Positions 36,655 through 49,519 of a stretch of DNA of 64,000 nucleotides are shown in pieces (position 1 is the first letter of the stretch; each line of letters opens with the position of its first letter). The notes beneath the pieces were generated by a model. It saw nothing but the letters and a program-made list of their open reading frames with translations. It did no database searches and had not been told where the DNA came from. The position numbers were made by a program, and so were the translations under genes. This DNA is from Diogma glabrata. Lineage: Eukaryota > Arthropoda > Insecta > Diptera > Cylindrotomidae. The DNA lies in the NCBI GenBank assembly GCA_963693315.1, contig CAVNZG010001099.1, positions 177,698-241,697 on the forward strand, written 5' to 3'.

Positions 36655-37439
36655 TTGAAAAATATGGAGGGGCTGAAATCTCACAGCTCTGAGATATCAA
36701 GACTTCGGTCTGGGTTAAGGATTTTGATATAGTTTTCGGCAAAAAACTTTCACGAGGACATGGTTTTTAGTTTTGGGCAGCGATGTATACCAAACATAAC
36801 TCTTTGTTAAAGTGCAAGTATTTTTATATCTGTTTAAAAATTTATTACAAAACTAACACGAAACATCAATACGTTGCCGGAAAATTATAATCAAAATTCC
36901 AAAAATATTGTTAAATTAAATAAAATCAAACTTTTTCAAAATTCCAAAAATATTCCAAATATTTAAACTTTTTCTGAATTCCGATAATATTCCAAAAATT
37001 CTTACAAAATCAAAAATTAAAACTTTTTCCGAAATTCTAAAAATATTGCAAAAATTATTACAAAATCAAAAATACAAACATTTTTAAAATTCCAAAAATA
37101 TTTCAAAAACTATAACAAATTCAAAAATTTCCATGTTCAATTTCATTTTCAATTACATTTACGAAATAAAAACAGCTAGATTTTTTTTCCAAAAAATTGG
37201 GTAAAAAATAAATGAAATCATTTTTTGACACACTTAACCACATTTTTTTGACCAACTTATAATGCCATAATTCTCAATAATAATAATAAAACCGTAGCAA
37301 TTTCATTTCAAACAAACAATTTTATTTTTTTCCAAAAAAATTGGGTAAAAAATAAATCAAAATCTTTCTTTTGACACACTTGACAACATTTTGTTGACAA
37401 ACTTATAATGCCATAATTTTGTATGCCGAACCTGAAATA

Positions 37440-38542
37440 TTAATTCCTGCACTTGATGGCGAAATCCATTCACAAGAAATTCTAGCAGTACTGAGAAAGG
37501 CCAAAAATAAAAAAGCTCCATGGCTATGATAGAATTCCGTATGAGTTCTATAAAAATGCCTCCGTAAGATTCTTGGATAAACTGGTAAAAATATTTAATA
37601 TAATTTATAATTCAGGGTCACCGCCAGAGTCGTTTAAAAAATCCATAATTTTTCCGTTATTTAAGAAAGGTGACGTAAATTTAGCCGAGAATTATAGAGG
37701 AATATCGTTCATGGATTCTGTGGCAAAATTATTTACCGGTATATTGTTAGCTCGCCTTGAACATTGGGTAAAATCTAATGAAATTTTGAATGAGAATCAA
37801 ACAGGCTTCTGACGTGGGTACTCAACAGTTGACTGTATCTTTAATCTTATAAGTATAATTAATATTGAAATGGATAAGAAACATAAAGTATACAGATTTT
37901 TTGTTGACTTTCGATCGGCGTTTGACTGCGTTGGTAGACCGGCATTATCTTTCAAATTGTATGGGCATATCCAGTAAATTTATTACAATTATAAAACATT
38001 TATATGAAAATACTGTCAGTAGTGTTTGGAATGGCAAATTTCTCTCCGAATGGTTCAAAACGGAAATGGGAGTAAAACAGGGTTTTTTGCTAAGCCCCCT
38101 ACTATTCGCATTATTTATCAATGATTTGTCCGATTGCGTTGATGGTGAAATAAAAAGTAATGGTGTCGTGATAAAAATACTTAAGTATGCTGACGACATA
38201 GTTTTTTTGGCAAACAATCCTAAAACCTTACAAGAAATGATTGACCAACTGAAAATTTACTGTCAACAATGGAATATTTCTGTGAATTTAAGCAAATCCA
38301 AAATAATCATTTTTACCCGTGGAGGTCGACGAGCTTTAAATGAACATTGGCGTTTCGGTAGAGAACTGATAGAGATTGTAAAATCATACAACTATCTAGG
38401 CGTAGAGCTAACACCAAAATTATCCTGTCACCCGCATTTAAAATCAAAACTAAAAGCAGCTAAATCTGGCATAAATTGTATTTGGAATGAATTCATGTAT
38501 AAGAGCTGTGTCCCCTTTTCTAGCAAAATTAAAATTTTTTAA
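37440..38542 (+). pseudogene. LINE reverse transcriptase (YADD present, broken frame)
   Basis: The frame begins with 'SQEILAVLRKAKNKKAPGYD' (an indel near 37520 breaks it), then 'IPLFKKG'-type 'IIFPLFKKGDVNLAENYRG'. A TGA at about 37810 replaces a codon in the NQTGF-RGYST box. 'FFVDFRSAFDCV' is the first palm Asp motif. A one-base shift near 37950 precedes 'GVKQGFLLSPLLFALFINDL' and the catalytic 'LKYADDIVFLA' (YADD at 38185-38196). 'SYNYLGVELTPKLS' is the thumb region. Its role would be target-primed reverse transcription. One stop and at least two frame disruptions make this copy dead. Confidence 0.92.
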
Positions 38543-38704
38543 TCAATCTCTAGAGCTTTTCTGTGTTACAGCGCCACACGGTGTGGGGTTTTCTTGAATA
38601 TCGCGAAGATGAACAATTACAGAGATTTTTTCTGAAAAGGATGTTCTGTTTACCCAAGAACACGCCAAATTATATGTTATATCTCGAATCAGGCTTATAT
38701 GACA
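38543..38704 (+). pseudogene. LINE RT C-terminal continuation before an insertion
   Basis: In one frame 38585-38704 reads 'WGFLEYREDEQLQRFFLKRM' and then 'LPKNTPNYMLYLESGLY', the usual post-thumb region. It breaks off at about 38705 and the protein resumes near 39676. Confidence 0.75.
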
Positions 38705-39660
38705 AGTGGGTGTTATAGGATGCACCGACGAGTGAACATTAATATGATCTTTAATATTGACTTGGTTGCATCCCCTTATCACGGAATTTCAATTTTGTCA
38801 TTACAAGAATTTTAATGGTTAGCAGTGGATTATGATCCCCAGCTAGCTGACAGTGGATCGGGGTGGGGTTTACCATTATCTTGTAACGACCTGGAATCAC
38901 TGCTAAAAAAAAAAAAACAAATCAATCAAAAGATAAAACCGTACACCTTAGGTTGTTCTTCCAAAAAAAAAAAAAACAGATTTAAACACACACAAACTTT
39001 TGAAGACCTCATCCGAGTCGGATACCTGCTGGATCCATTCCTCTGATTAGGTTAATCCACCATCTTCTTACATGCGATATATTATAAACTATAATATAAA
39101 AGTTGAATTTAGAAAATGTATAATGTGCGTACACAGTAAATGAAACTTCACAAACTCACTTACTTTTTAACTAGGTACAATCCTATTTAAACTATTTGTT
39201 TTCACTACTATTTTTTTCCAATAATTTATTTTAATTTAATTTTTTGGATTTTTACTCCGAACACTTGAACAGCCAGCAAGCAAAAGATCTAATCAATATC
39301 CAATATCATTTAACTAACTCAAATAATTTAAAAAAAAATATGAATTTACAATTACATAAATGATTTTCACCGTTCATTAAAAAGATTTTATCAATATCCA
39401 ATATCATTTAACTAACTCAAATAATTTAAAAAAAATATGAATTTACAATTACATAAATGATTTTCACCGTTGCTGTTATTTTGCTATTAAACAAACAGTG
39501 GAGGAAGTAGATTTAATTAAAAAAAACGAATAAGAAATTTATACAAATTTAAACTTTGAAAAATTTTGCTGGCATAAAACATAGAATTCTAAAGTTGTGG
39601 AGCAAATATTAATACCAGACTAGAGCAGGTAAAAGGTGTAGACAAAGTCGTAACACTTAT
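38705..39660. mobile_element. Sequence inserted into the LINE, origin uncertain
   Basis: It separates two parts of one LINE protein. The 38825-38925 part ('gtggattatgatccccagct' to 'ggaatcactgc' plus an A-run) looks like the 3' end of another retroelement. The rest is AT-rich. Confidence 0.5.
39288..39472 (+). repeat. Tandem duplication of about 96 bp
   Basis: 'atcaatatccaatatcattt' to 'catgattttcaccgtt'-like ends occur twice in succession (about 39293 and 39390), nearly identical. Confidence 0.85.
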
Positions 39661-39675
39661 AAAACATTTCAATAC

Positions 39676-40303
39676 ACTCTTAAAATGCACTTCAACTATA
39701 TAGTTAAAATTCTACAATATCCAAATCATTGTTTACCAAAGGTATTAGCTTTAGAAACTTTCAAGTTGAAATCGTTTTGGGTTACGAAATGGTACACCTT
39801 AGGTGAAAAATGTGGTTTATCGTTATGTCTAGAGAATTTAAACATACAAGATTTAAAGCAGCATACGGAACAAATCTTAAACAATCTAAAGGAAATAGAC
39901 AGGATTTGAGGAGGACGCTCGTAGATCCACTTTTCACGGTGATTATTGTAACTTAGCATATATAAATGTACCAAAATACTTCATTGACAAGATCGCGTCG
40001 CATAAAATAATGGTGATATTTAAAACGAGGGGAGCTCTTATTAATTTAAACGCAAGAGCCTTTCAAAGCGGTACATCTAGCATTTGCTCGTTATGTAACT
40101 TGGGTGAAATCGAAAACGTTTTCCACTTCGTTGCAATCTGTCCAATATTAAAAGATATACGTAGACAAATGTTTAAGAAAAACGAGTTATCAAGAGATGA
40201 TTTTCTATCCTATTTGAATGGCGCCAACTATGATGCTTTGTACGAGTTTGTGAATTCCGCGAGTAAATATAGGTTATTATTAATAAGTGAATTTAATGTA
40301 TAA
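39676..40303 (+). pseudogene. LINE ORF2 C-terminal domain with Cys/His knuckle
   Basis: The first frame (39685-39909) reads 'YIVKILQYPNHCLPKVLALE' and continues to 'LNNLKEIDRI', then stops. After stops around 39910-40000 a second frame (40010-40303) has 'FKTRGALINLNARAF' and then 'CSLCNLGEIENVFHFVAICP', a Cys-x2-Cys...His-x4-Cys knuckle found at the C-terminus of several LINE ORF2 proteins. It ends at TAA 40301-40303, just before the element's tail. Confidence 0.85.
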
Positions 40304-41178
40304 GATGAAATTATGTTAGTTAAGTTTTTCTTTTTTGATGCGTCGTTTTATATGATTGTTTCTCTGCTTTTCTCATTTCTCTCTAATTTAAAAAAAAAAA
40401 AAAAAAACTATTATAAAAAATATTTTTATTATTGTTTTTTCCCCTTTTATTTTTTATTATTTGTTTAATTTTATAAAGTACCAACACGACAGACGGCTTT
40501 ATTGTCCATTGTCTATAATATTTTTTTTTTGATTGTTTTTGTTATTTAAATTGTATAATGCTTATTCTGCAAAATAAAATATTTTTATTATTATTACTAT
40601 TATTAATGCCATAATTCTCAATAATAATAATAAAACTTCATTTCAAACAAACATTTAATTTTATTCTTTTTCCAAAATATTAGGTAAAAAAATAAATAAA
40701 AATCTTTCTTTTGACACACTTGACAACATTTTTTTGACAAACTTATAATGCAATAATCTAGATTTTGGTCTCACATACCAATCCCGACCATCAAGATTTC
40801 TCCAAATTCAATGTTCCTACTCGTAATCACTGAAAATGAACGTTTTTTAAGCAAAAAATATGCAAATTTCCTTGTTTTGACATACTATACGATTTTTTTG
40901 ACACACTTCCGGTACAGTTATCGAACATATCGGCCTTTCGGCTCTTACCATTGAGTGTACCTATTTTTAGAAAAAAAATTTTTCAAATCCCTTCAGCCGT
41001 TTTCTAGATTTCGTCGGTTGTGACGGACGGACGGCCGACACACAGACATACATTTTTATTTTTTGCTTTTTTAGAATCAGTAGGTCCTAAAACGTCGAGA
41101 AATGCCAAAAAAATGGGGGAAAGAATTTCACTTTTAGCTCATGAATGTAATACTTAGGTCTTTCAGACCGAAGTAACT

Positions 41179-42229
41179 TTATTAAATTATATTAAAAAAA
41201 ACTTCACTTAAAATTATATTCATGATTTTGACTTTTATTAAAATTATACAGTGATGAACCTCAATATATTTCCTCATATATTGAGGAAATTTAGCTTATA
41301 GTAGAGTCTATCCGCCATCTGATGGTAAACGTTTATTGAATAATAATCGTTCTAAAATCCCGGAACTCGGAAGTGCAAATTTGTAAAATAGAGAAGGACC
41401 AACATATGAGAAATATATATTGAGGTCCATTACATTATAAAGTTAATTCTGTTCGGAAGCTCAATCGACATTGTTAAATTAAAACAGTCACACAGAAAAT
41501 CTCATTATGTTAAATAAACCAAAATTATAAAAATGTACAAATTAATTACTGCCGGAGGAGTGATGTGGGATACATATTTGCTTTGCAAACTTTAAATCAA
41601 ATAAACACAAAAACAAGGAATGAACCTTAATATAATTTTAGGATTGAAACCAGTTTATCAACTTTTATTGCTATCATAGAATAATCTATAAATTTTTAAT
41701 ACAAATAATTGTAGTCATTAATTCTTTAACTCTCGATAAATGAGCATAATTAATTCACTATTGTATTCCATAAATTGAAATCAAATATATTTGCTAATAA
41801 AAGATTTATATTGTTTGAAATGTTAATTGCTGTGCCATAAATAATAAGTGATAAGTTGTAATAACTTATAAGTGTTCTGAATACAACGAGGCCAATAAAT
41901 TCGCTTCAAACTTTTAGCAATAGATTAATAAAATTTTAGGTACAATTTTTTCTATCTAGTTTTCATTAAAAATATTTTTTATCTAGTTTTCATTTCAAAA
42001 TTTTAATAATAGAACCTAGTTGATTACTTTTGGACACTGTGCTAGTGGTTGCTTTTATGTGGAGAAAATTCCTATTTGAGCATGTATTTGTACATTTTAA
42101 AAGATAGCATTTAAACAATATATGTATATATAAAATAGAGACGCAAAAGTTCAACCAAGGAATTCTATCTAGCGATGAACGCATTATAATAGCGAGAATG
42201 ACTAGCTATTGGTAAACATGCAGCAAATA
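41179..42229. other. AT-rich stretch with a small MITE-like unit
   Basis: Apart from the short inverted-repeat unit at 41254-41430, nothing is recognised. Confidence 0.45.
41254..41430. mobile_element. Possible 177-bp MITE
   Basis: It begins ATGAACCTCAATATATTTC and ends with the near-inverse GAAATATATATTGAGGTCCAT. A second inner inverse copy ('atatattgagg') lies at 41276. No target duplication is evident. Confidence 0.5.
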
Positions 42230-42600
42230 TATTATAACGCGAACATTTGTAATGAAGAGCTTTCTCATTGGCGAACCAATGAGAATGGCATAGCAGGATG
42301 CGTACCTAGAGTGATTTTTACGCCTTACGACTAAAGCTCAGTCCTTGTGAATTTGATGGAGTAATACCTGCTGCTTCAACACAAATGCAGAAATGTACGC
42401 AATTTACGAAAAGTCACAGAAATGGAAAAAAAATACAAGTGGAAAATGGAGACTCTGGCGACCCCGTTTGCGAAAGACCTACGATCAGCGCGTCCAACCC
42501 CCACAATCACTCTCAGACGCCCACACACTCACGCTTCATACATGCTAACATTCACCCACACATTCAGACGGCGAAGCAAGACACTTAAGCTTTAAGACCC
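42230..42600 (+). repeat. Dispersed direct repeat, copy 1
   Basis: It matches 46975-47300 in the same orientation: 'gtaatgaag', 'ggcatagcagg', 'cctgctgcttca', 'cacaaat.c.gaaatgtacgc', 'ctctggcgac', 'acgatcagc.cgtccaaccc', then a CA-rich tail. The origin is unknown and no coding signal is consistent between the copies. Confidence 0.75.
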
Positions 42601-43379
42601 GCCGCAAGTATCGCAAGTGGTAGTTATCACTATTTCGTTGTATGGCTGTCATCTGACCCATATGATACAGCTCGTAAACCACTGCCATCGCTGGTACACC
42701 GTGAATCAGATCCTAGAGCACTGGAGAACGTCACACGCTATATTGAAAGACTTTATTGATTATTTTCCCCTTTTTCTTTATTAATAACACTTTTAAAAAT
42801 TTATAAAACCAAAAGTAATTCCCCAAAAAAATATTTACGACTCAAAAAAAACATAAGTTTATTTGTAAGTTGAACAAACATGTCCAAACCAGTTTATTTC
42901 CATACCTGTAGTTTACGGTTGGTTAATGCATTATAGAGTTAATGTATTATAGAGTTAATAAACCTAAAACATGACAAGAATTTGTTTTTGTTTTTTTGTA
43001 ATACAGGTTATTTGAGAATGATTTTTGATTCACTTAAAAAATATAAATTTATCAATTTAGGCAATATAATAAAAGAAAAGGTATTTGGTATGTTAATTAT
43101 TACCTCGGAGTAAAAATATTTAGATTAGAATCATTTCCAATTCAGACTAGAAGTGTCTCGCCACACGCACCGCACGTTCACACACACACGACAAGCACGC
43201 CCCCATGCATTCACTGGTACACCCTTTTCTCACACATTCACACTTCTATGAAAAAATGTAAATAAAATAATTCAAGTTCGCTCTCCCCATGATTAAATCC
43301 TTCCTGCTACAACGTCTTACGCCTTAGCTCTCCATCAGCAGTCCATAATCCAACAGGTAAAGTATCAGGAAAATTGTAT
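42601..43379. other. Non-coding, CA-rich patch
   Basis: Contains 'cacgttcacacacacacgac' near 43160-43260; otherwise nothing recognised. Confidence 0.45.
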
Positions 43380-44350
43380 AACAAGGTTGAGTTGAAATAT
43401 GTTATAAATGCTTGGCATCAATGTTGCGTTGAAATATGTAACATAGATGATTTGCTATAAATGTTGATTGGCAATAACATATGGTAATAACAGCAGTACT
43501 TTGATACAAACGATGCGTTCCAATAAATACAATATATGACCACAGTAGTAAAATTTTGATGCAAATGTTGATTTATAATATGCGGTAACAGCAAAAACTT
43601 GATATAAAATGATGTTTTTTACAGAATATAATATATGACAGCAACAGCAAAAATTCCATATAAATGTTGATTGGAGATCATTCAAATTTTAATATCTATG
43701 TTGCGTTGCAATATGCTTAATACACAGTAGTAATAGAAAAACTTGGCTACAAATGTTGCGTTGAAACAAGTAATAATAGCAATTAATTGATATCAATGTT
43801 GATTTGAAATAAGTACAATAGATGATAGCAACAGCAAAAATTTGATATAAATGATGATTATAAAGATGTCAAATATACGGCAGCAATAGTAAAAACTTGA
43901 CACCAATGTTTGTTGAAACATGTGTAATGCACAGCAGTAATAGTAAAACGTTGTTATCAAATAAGCCAAATAGATGATTTGATATAACTGTTGATTGGCA
44001 ATATCATATTATAGTAGTAACAGCAGTACTTTGCTACAAACGATGGGTTCCAATAAATACAATACACGACAACCAGTAGTAAAATTTTGATGCCAATGTT
44101 GGTTTATAATATGCCGTAATAGCGATAACTTGATACAGATGACGTAGTTCAGTGAATGAAATCTCTGACAGCAATCGTCAAACTTTGATGTACAGGTTGA
44201 TTTGAAATATATAAAATACACAGCGGTAACAGCAAAAATGTTTTACAAATTTTGAGTTGCAGAATATACAATATACGATAGCACCAGCAATAATTTGGTG
44301 TAACTGTTGAGTTGAACTTTGGTTGAAATAGCACAAAAATTGGAGGAAAC
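43380..44350. repeat. Degenerate tandem array of about 65-75 bp units
   Basis: Units combine 'aacagcaaaaa.ttgatataaa', 'tgttga.ttg.aata' and 'aatacaatatatgac' in repeated order. The stretch 43470-43560 recurs closely at 44000-44090. Similar F/Y/C/L-rich open frames on the minus strand (43455-43685, 44009-44221) result from the repeat, not from genes. Confidence 0.75.
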
Positions 44351-44447
44351 TGTTGCGTTGAAATAACTATGGCGATTGTTGAGATTGCTAGATCGATAAT
44401 CTTGAATCCAAATAACAACCGGTAGACATTTAATCGTCGATAAAACC

Positions 44448-44790
44448 AAGAACAGGTTTCAGCGGTTGCGAAATTTATCACCTTGTGATGACCGTTATGA
44501 GAAGACCTTGCAAACGACGGCAATTGTTGCAATCAACAATTGAAACTACCAACAGCACAGCCTCAAGGACACTTGTATATTCTTGTAACTGGTTGTCGAA
44601 ATTTGTTATAATTTTACTATATGACGTAACCAAACCTTGAAACAAAACAGCAATTGATGAAACCTACAACAGGCTACAGTGGTCGCGGAAATATATCACT
44701 CTGTGATATATGCTGTGGTCAGAATTTGAAAACAGCCGCCACAATTAAAACCACAAACGAAACAGCTTCAAGGACAAATATATATAATTT
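44448..44790 (+). repeat. Two diverged units of about 210 bp
   Basis: 44448-44580 and 44660-44785 share 'caggtttcagcggttgcg'/'caggctacagtggtcgcg', then 'tatcac.t.gtgat', then 'cagc.tcaaggaca'. Confidence 0.6.
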
Positions 44791-46974
44791 TTTTCTTTGG
44801 TTATTGTTTATAATTTCTGACTTAGTTTAACTAATACAATGAGTGATTATATTATATGTACATATATTTTCTTTTTCAATGAACACTGAACAAACAATGA
44901 AATTTTTCTAGTCACTGACACTAATTGGAAACTGAACTACTAAATTTGAACTAAAATAAATATGTAACGTCACAAACATATAATAATTCTTTTTGGTATT
45001 CTCTGACACTATTTTGATTTTTAAATTCACATAAATTTGTTAAATTAGAACCAAATAAATTTGCCTAATAATTTTTAAGAACTATATCGGAATTCAAAAC
45101 AAAAATACAATAAGATCGATGTTTACGATGAACAAATAAAAAACACAATTGACAACTCATCAATCAGTTCAATAAGACCGGAGGCGCAAAAATGGCCCTC
45201 ACAAATGCATAAACATATAATAATTTTACCTTGTTCACTGGCACTAATTGGATAAACTCGAACTTTATAATTTGGTTGAATTTTAAACTCATTAAATCGG
45301 TCTAATTAATTTTAAGAAATAAATGGCGTGAGTTACACAAAATAAATTCAATAATTTCGCCAATCCGACAGCACAATCGAGATAAAAGTCAATGACCAAC
45401 TCCTTTAATAATATCAGACTAAGAAACGTCAAACACCAGAATCAAAATGTAATACACTAAGAGATTGAAAAATGTATAGTCATTCCTTATATAGCAATTC
45501 TTTTAATATCGAAAAATTCGAAAGAAGGGTTTCTGATGCAAGGAAATTAATTTACATTACGTAAACAAATGTTAGGACCTTTTTTCGTTAAAATAAAACT
45601 GTTTGTTACTTTGTAATACTTAACATTGCAAAAATAATTTGACGAAACAAATTATTTCCAACACACTAGTAAGAAATATCAATAAATTAGAATGGATTAA
45701 ACGTAAGTTTAATCGATTTTATGACGCTTACGTATTACAAAATAACAACTTACAACAGTAATACATTGAAACTCAGATCCATAACAAAAGATAATTTGAT
45801 AAAAATACTCGTATAGGAAATCGAATGCATAACGAATTGTAGGATAATATTTTTTTCTATTGTGACAATTGGACAAATATGCACAGCTGATTTGAGGTTT
45901 GAAAACTTCGTTGACCAAGTACGGTTAGTGTTTAGAGAATTCAAATTTTAGCAGTATGGTAACGTAAGGCGGGTGAAAACGAAGTATGAGTCAATAATAG
46001 GGGATTGTAAAAGAACTATTATTGTTAATTTATTTCATGCTAAGAACAAATTTATGTACGGAAACTATATGAAAATATGGCTATAGATTGTGGATGGATG
46101 AGAAACTATTATAAGCTACGTATGTTAATCAAAATGATGACTTATGAGGAAACAGACACTGAATAAATCGGGAATTTTACCGCTCCACATTATCATGCTC
46201 CAGTCTACATTACACATTACAAGCTATAGCATTTAGAACGGCCTATGGGTAAATAAAAAGAAAATGTTGAAAAGGAACTAGTTCTCGATTTGTAATTGCA
46301 AATGATAATTTTGACTATCGTGATGCTGCAAATTGGAGGGAGTTAAACGATAGCAATATCAATTTCATTATAATAAAAATAAATGACAAGTTCAAGTGGA
46401 TGTACAAAATGTCAAAATGGATTCGATACTGCGTCAATACATTATTTTATAGAATTCTATTAAGTTGAAAAAGAGAAAAACAAAGCTGGCTTTATATTCC
46501 TAATCTGTTGGAAAATCTTTTTGTTATCCTTACAAATTATTTTGTTACATCACCTAGTAATAATTTGATTAATAGATTTAATGGTTGGAAACATATCAAA
46601 ATTATTACAAAACATGAAAATTTATTTTCATGAAAATTCTGTTCAACATTAATATAAATACTCGAATATATGCAAATCGAATTATTTTAAAAATATTTTC
46701 ATAATAGAGACGAATAGAAATAAAAATGATTTAGAAAAATATTTCAGAAGGAATTGTTGAAGTAATTAAGTTTTTATCTTTGAGAGGATTAGCTTTTTGG
46801 GGAATGAAACATCATTTTACCATTTCAACTTGTTCCATTAGTGAAAGGGAATTTTTTGTAAGTAACAAAAGCTACAACTATGGAACCTTACAGCACCTTT
46901 CTCTTTTATTTTTTATAAAATGGCGGAGCTAAATTCTATTCTACAAATCCTTTTTGACGTATTTAAAAAATATA
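44791..46974. other. AT-rich non-coding stretch with faint repeats
   Basis: 44890-45310 holds diverged repeats of 'ctgacactaattggaaactg' and 'acaaacatataataattct'. Nothing else is recognised; open frames near 45709-45944 overlap in different frames and have no family features. Confidence 0.45.
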
Positions 46975-47300
46975 TCGTATGTAATGAAGCGCTTTCTTCG
47001 TTGACGAATCATCGAATAGGCATAGCAGGTCGCGTAACTGATGAGATTAATTATTTGCTCCTGACTAGCGACAGCATTGGGATCGAGTTGTAATTCCTGC
47101 TGCTTCAGCACAAATACGGAAATGTACGCGAAACACATGATTTATACGGAAATGAGAGAAAACAAGTGAAAAAAATCACTCTGGCGACACTTTTGGCGAA
47201 AGAACCACGATCAGCACGTCCAACCCCACGTTCACTCAAACATTCACACGTTTTCGTACCTCAGACACTCACACACACATATACCCGGAATCACATACAA
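46975..47300 (+). repeat. Dispersed direct repeat, copy 2
   Basis: Diverged copy of 42230-42600, about 4.75 kb away, including the 'cacgatcagcacgtccaacc' segment and CA-rich tail. Confidence 0.75.
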
Positions 47301-48252
47301 TGGCCGATGAGTCCCATAAGCTAGTAGTATGACTATTGCTTATGTCATCATTAATTTAGTTATTACTATTATTGACCTTAGTTTCCTTTAGATGTTAGTC
47401 ATGGTTTCCAATTAAAATTGTATTCCACCCCGCAAAATTATCGGAAAATGTAGACAGTTAGTAAAAACAACTGGACTAGTACCATTATGAACATTGTTAC
47501 GGTCATCATTGCTAGAAAGTGGTACAGGATACTTTAAAGCAGGTGAAAACATGATTGGAGTAGCGGAATATGACATGATAGCAATTTTTGAACGGATTTG
47601 CCTGATCATTCGTTAAGCTAATATCACTTAGACTTATAAGTGTAACATTAATCCGCGTATCCATGGCGACAGAGGTAAGCCTCAGTCACCCGGAACTATT
47701 TAGGTTTAATTAAACTAATAAATCACCGACATATCCTTTTTGTTGAAACTATATATGGTTCCGGTAAACCTCCATTATCAGTACAAGTGCCATCAGGAGC
47801 CTTGTAACGGAAATACTTATTCCTGCCAGTAACTCAGAATCCATATTACATCTTACCATTAACCATCATTCCCCTTCCTTTGCTGGTACGGTGTCCATCA
47901 ATTATTGTTACTAAGTGTTCAAATCCCACAATATAATTCAAATAACGACAATCTTACACAAAAAAAAGGAAAAAAAAAACATATACTGGTGAAGTGTCAA
48001 TTTCTATCCAGCCAATTTATAACCTGTAAATTTATTTGCGGAAAGAAACAATAATCACGGCTCCAATGATAGATTCATTCACTCACGCACCCATATCCCT
48101 ACACCCCCACATACACATATCAGTACAACGATAAAAAAAAGAATATGACTCACCCTGTGTTTTATCACCGTCATCCTTGAATGTTTAAGCTGGATCAACC
48201 AAATGGTGTCTGTGGTGGCCGGGTCTGTACTCACAATTGTCGAACTGAATTT
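47301..48252. other. Mixed-composition non-coding stretch
   Basis: Less AT-biased than its surroundings, with another short CA/CCA-rich patch at 48080-48120, but no gene or element boundary is recognised. Confidence 0.4.
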
Positions 48253-49519
48253 CCAATAGTACAAAAAATCGTCAAACGGCAATCCGCACTACTTAGCAGT
48301 ACAAACGTGCCCTGGTTAATGACACTGCTATAATTGTTGTGTCCACAGACAGCGATGTAGATGAAAATTGATCAAGTAATATGACGATCTCCAGACTCAG
48401 AACAGTACTTTGCTACCATTGACAGAGGAGCATTCGGTGTTGGTAAGAAAACTGAATGCAATTGAAGTGTTTACAAAACAAGAGATATGGTAGTACTCTA
48501 CGTATATTTAATTTGGATGCAAGCTTTTCATTAATAATACTGGAACATGGAATTTTCCGTGGCTCGTTTGGTATATCCACTACGTATGAATTTTCGACTG
48601 TACATAGGCTTTTGACTTAGCAACACCAATAAAGTTACTAATTATGAGTAGAATTTTTTTTTTTTTTAAATGATAATGTAGTTTTTCGTTATTTCAAAAT
48701 ATTGTATGTTACCCAGTAAAAAAATACGTACTGATAGTCTGTAAATGGGATATTATTTTTTTTTGCAACGAAAGAAAGTATTTATAAAAAAAACATTTGG
48801 ATGAATGAAATATGTAAATAACATGGGCATGAATTAATGAGAAATAAACAACTGTTCTTATCATAGTTTTACCGGGATTCATTAATTAATAGAAAACTAC
48901 AGGGGGGATATCATTAATGATCAGACGATTGGTTGCAGAAAATATATATGATTAGCGGAACCATGGGTTAGTGTATATTAATTCGTTAATGGTGACTGGA
49001 CGAATACAGTTTTAATTAGGAACCCAACTTGGTAGATATGCACAACCATCCTATGCTTTACGACAACAATAGCAGATGGCAATCATGATTTGAGTCTACG
49101 AAGAAACAAATTAATGATGATAGCAATATTATGCGAATGAGAACGCTGTGGGACTCAAAATCAGTGTATTACACAAAAAAATTATTTTTATTGGAATACT
49201 AAATTTGGGTAGTGGAAAATATATTAACTGATGACTATGAATTAAATATATAAAAAAAATAGTTACAAAAGTCGCGGCCAATGCAAATTTGGTGAATATG
49301 GAAAAATAATAGCTCCGTTAATCCGAGAATTAACCAACTGCGTCCTCGAGCACCAAATTACTTCGTTACACGTAATAATCATAATATAATATAATAATTA
49401 TATCGATTGGTAATCAAAAATACAAAATGTGGTTTTTGTTGCTATACTTATGTTGTTAAAGAAGCAATAATACGATTGCAGTACTTCTTTGACATTATAT
49501 AAGTATGGATGACTAATAA

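Larger units (their letters stand above)
37419..40603 (+). mobile_element. 5'-truncated LINE with 13-bp target duplications
   Basis: It is flanked by identical 13-bp duplications (taatgccataatt at 37406-37418 and 40604-40616). It starts inside the RT region and ends in an A/T-rich tail with an ATT-type run. It carries RT, thumb and a C-terminal Cys/His region, and is itself interrupted at about 38705-39660. The RT sequence differs from the other LINEs here; its clade is not assigned. Confidence 0.87.
36655..41178 (-). mobile_element. HINE-like repeat, copy E, split by a LINE
   Basis: One end ('atatggaggggctgaaatct', 36662) carries the sub-terminal 'acttcggtctg' at about 36701. The other end carries the hairpin 'acttaggtctttcagaccga' (about 41153). 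Without the insertion at 37419-40603 the copy is about 1.3 kb. It is the clearest example of both ends of the family. Confidence 0.85.

Noticed and set aside
43455..44532. Several Cys-rich minus-strand frames
   Set aside because: They follow the periodicity of the local tandem array and vary with it; not evidence of a Cys-rich gene family.
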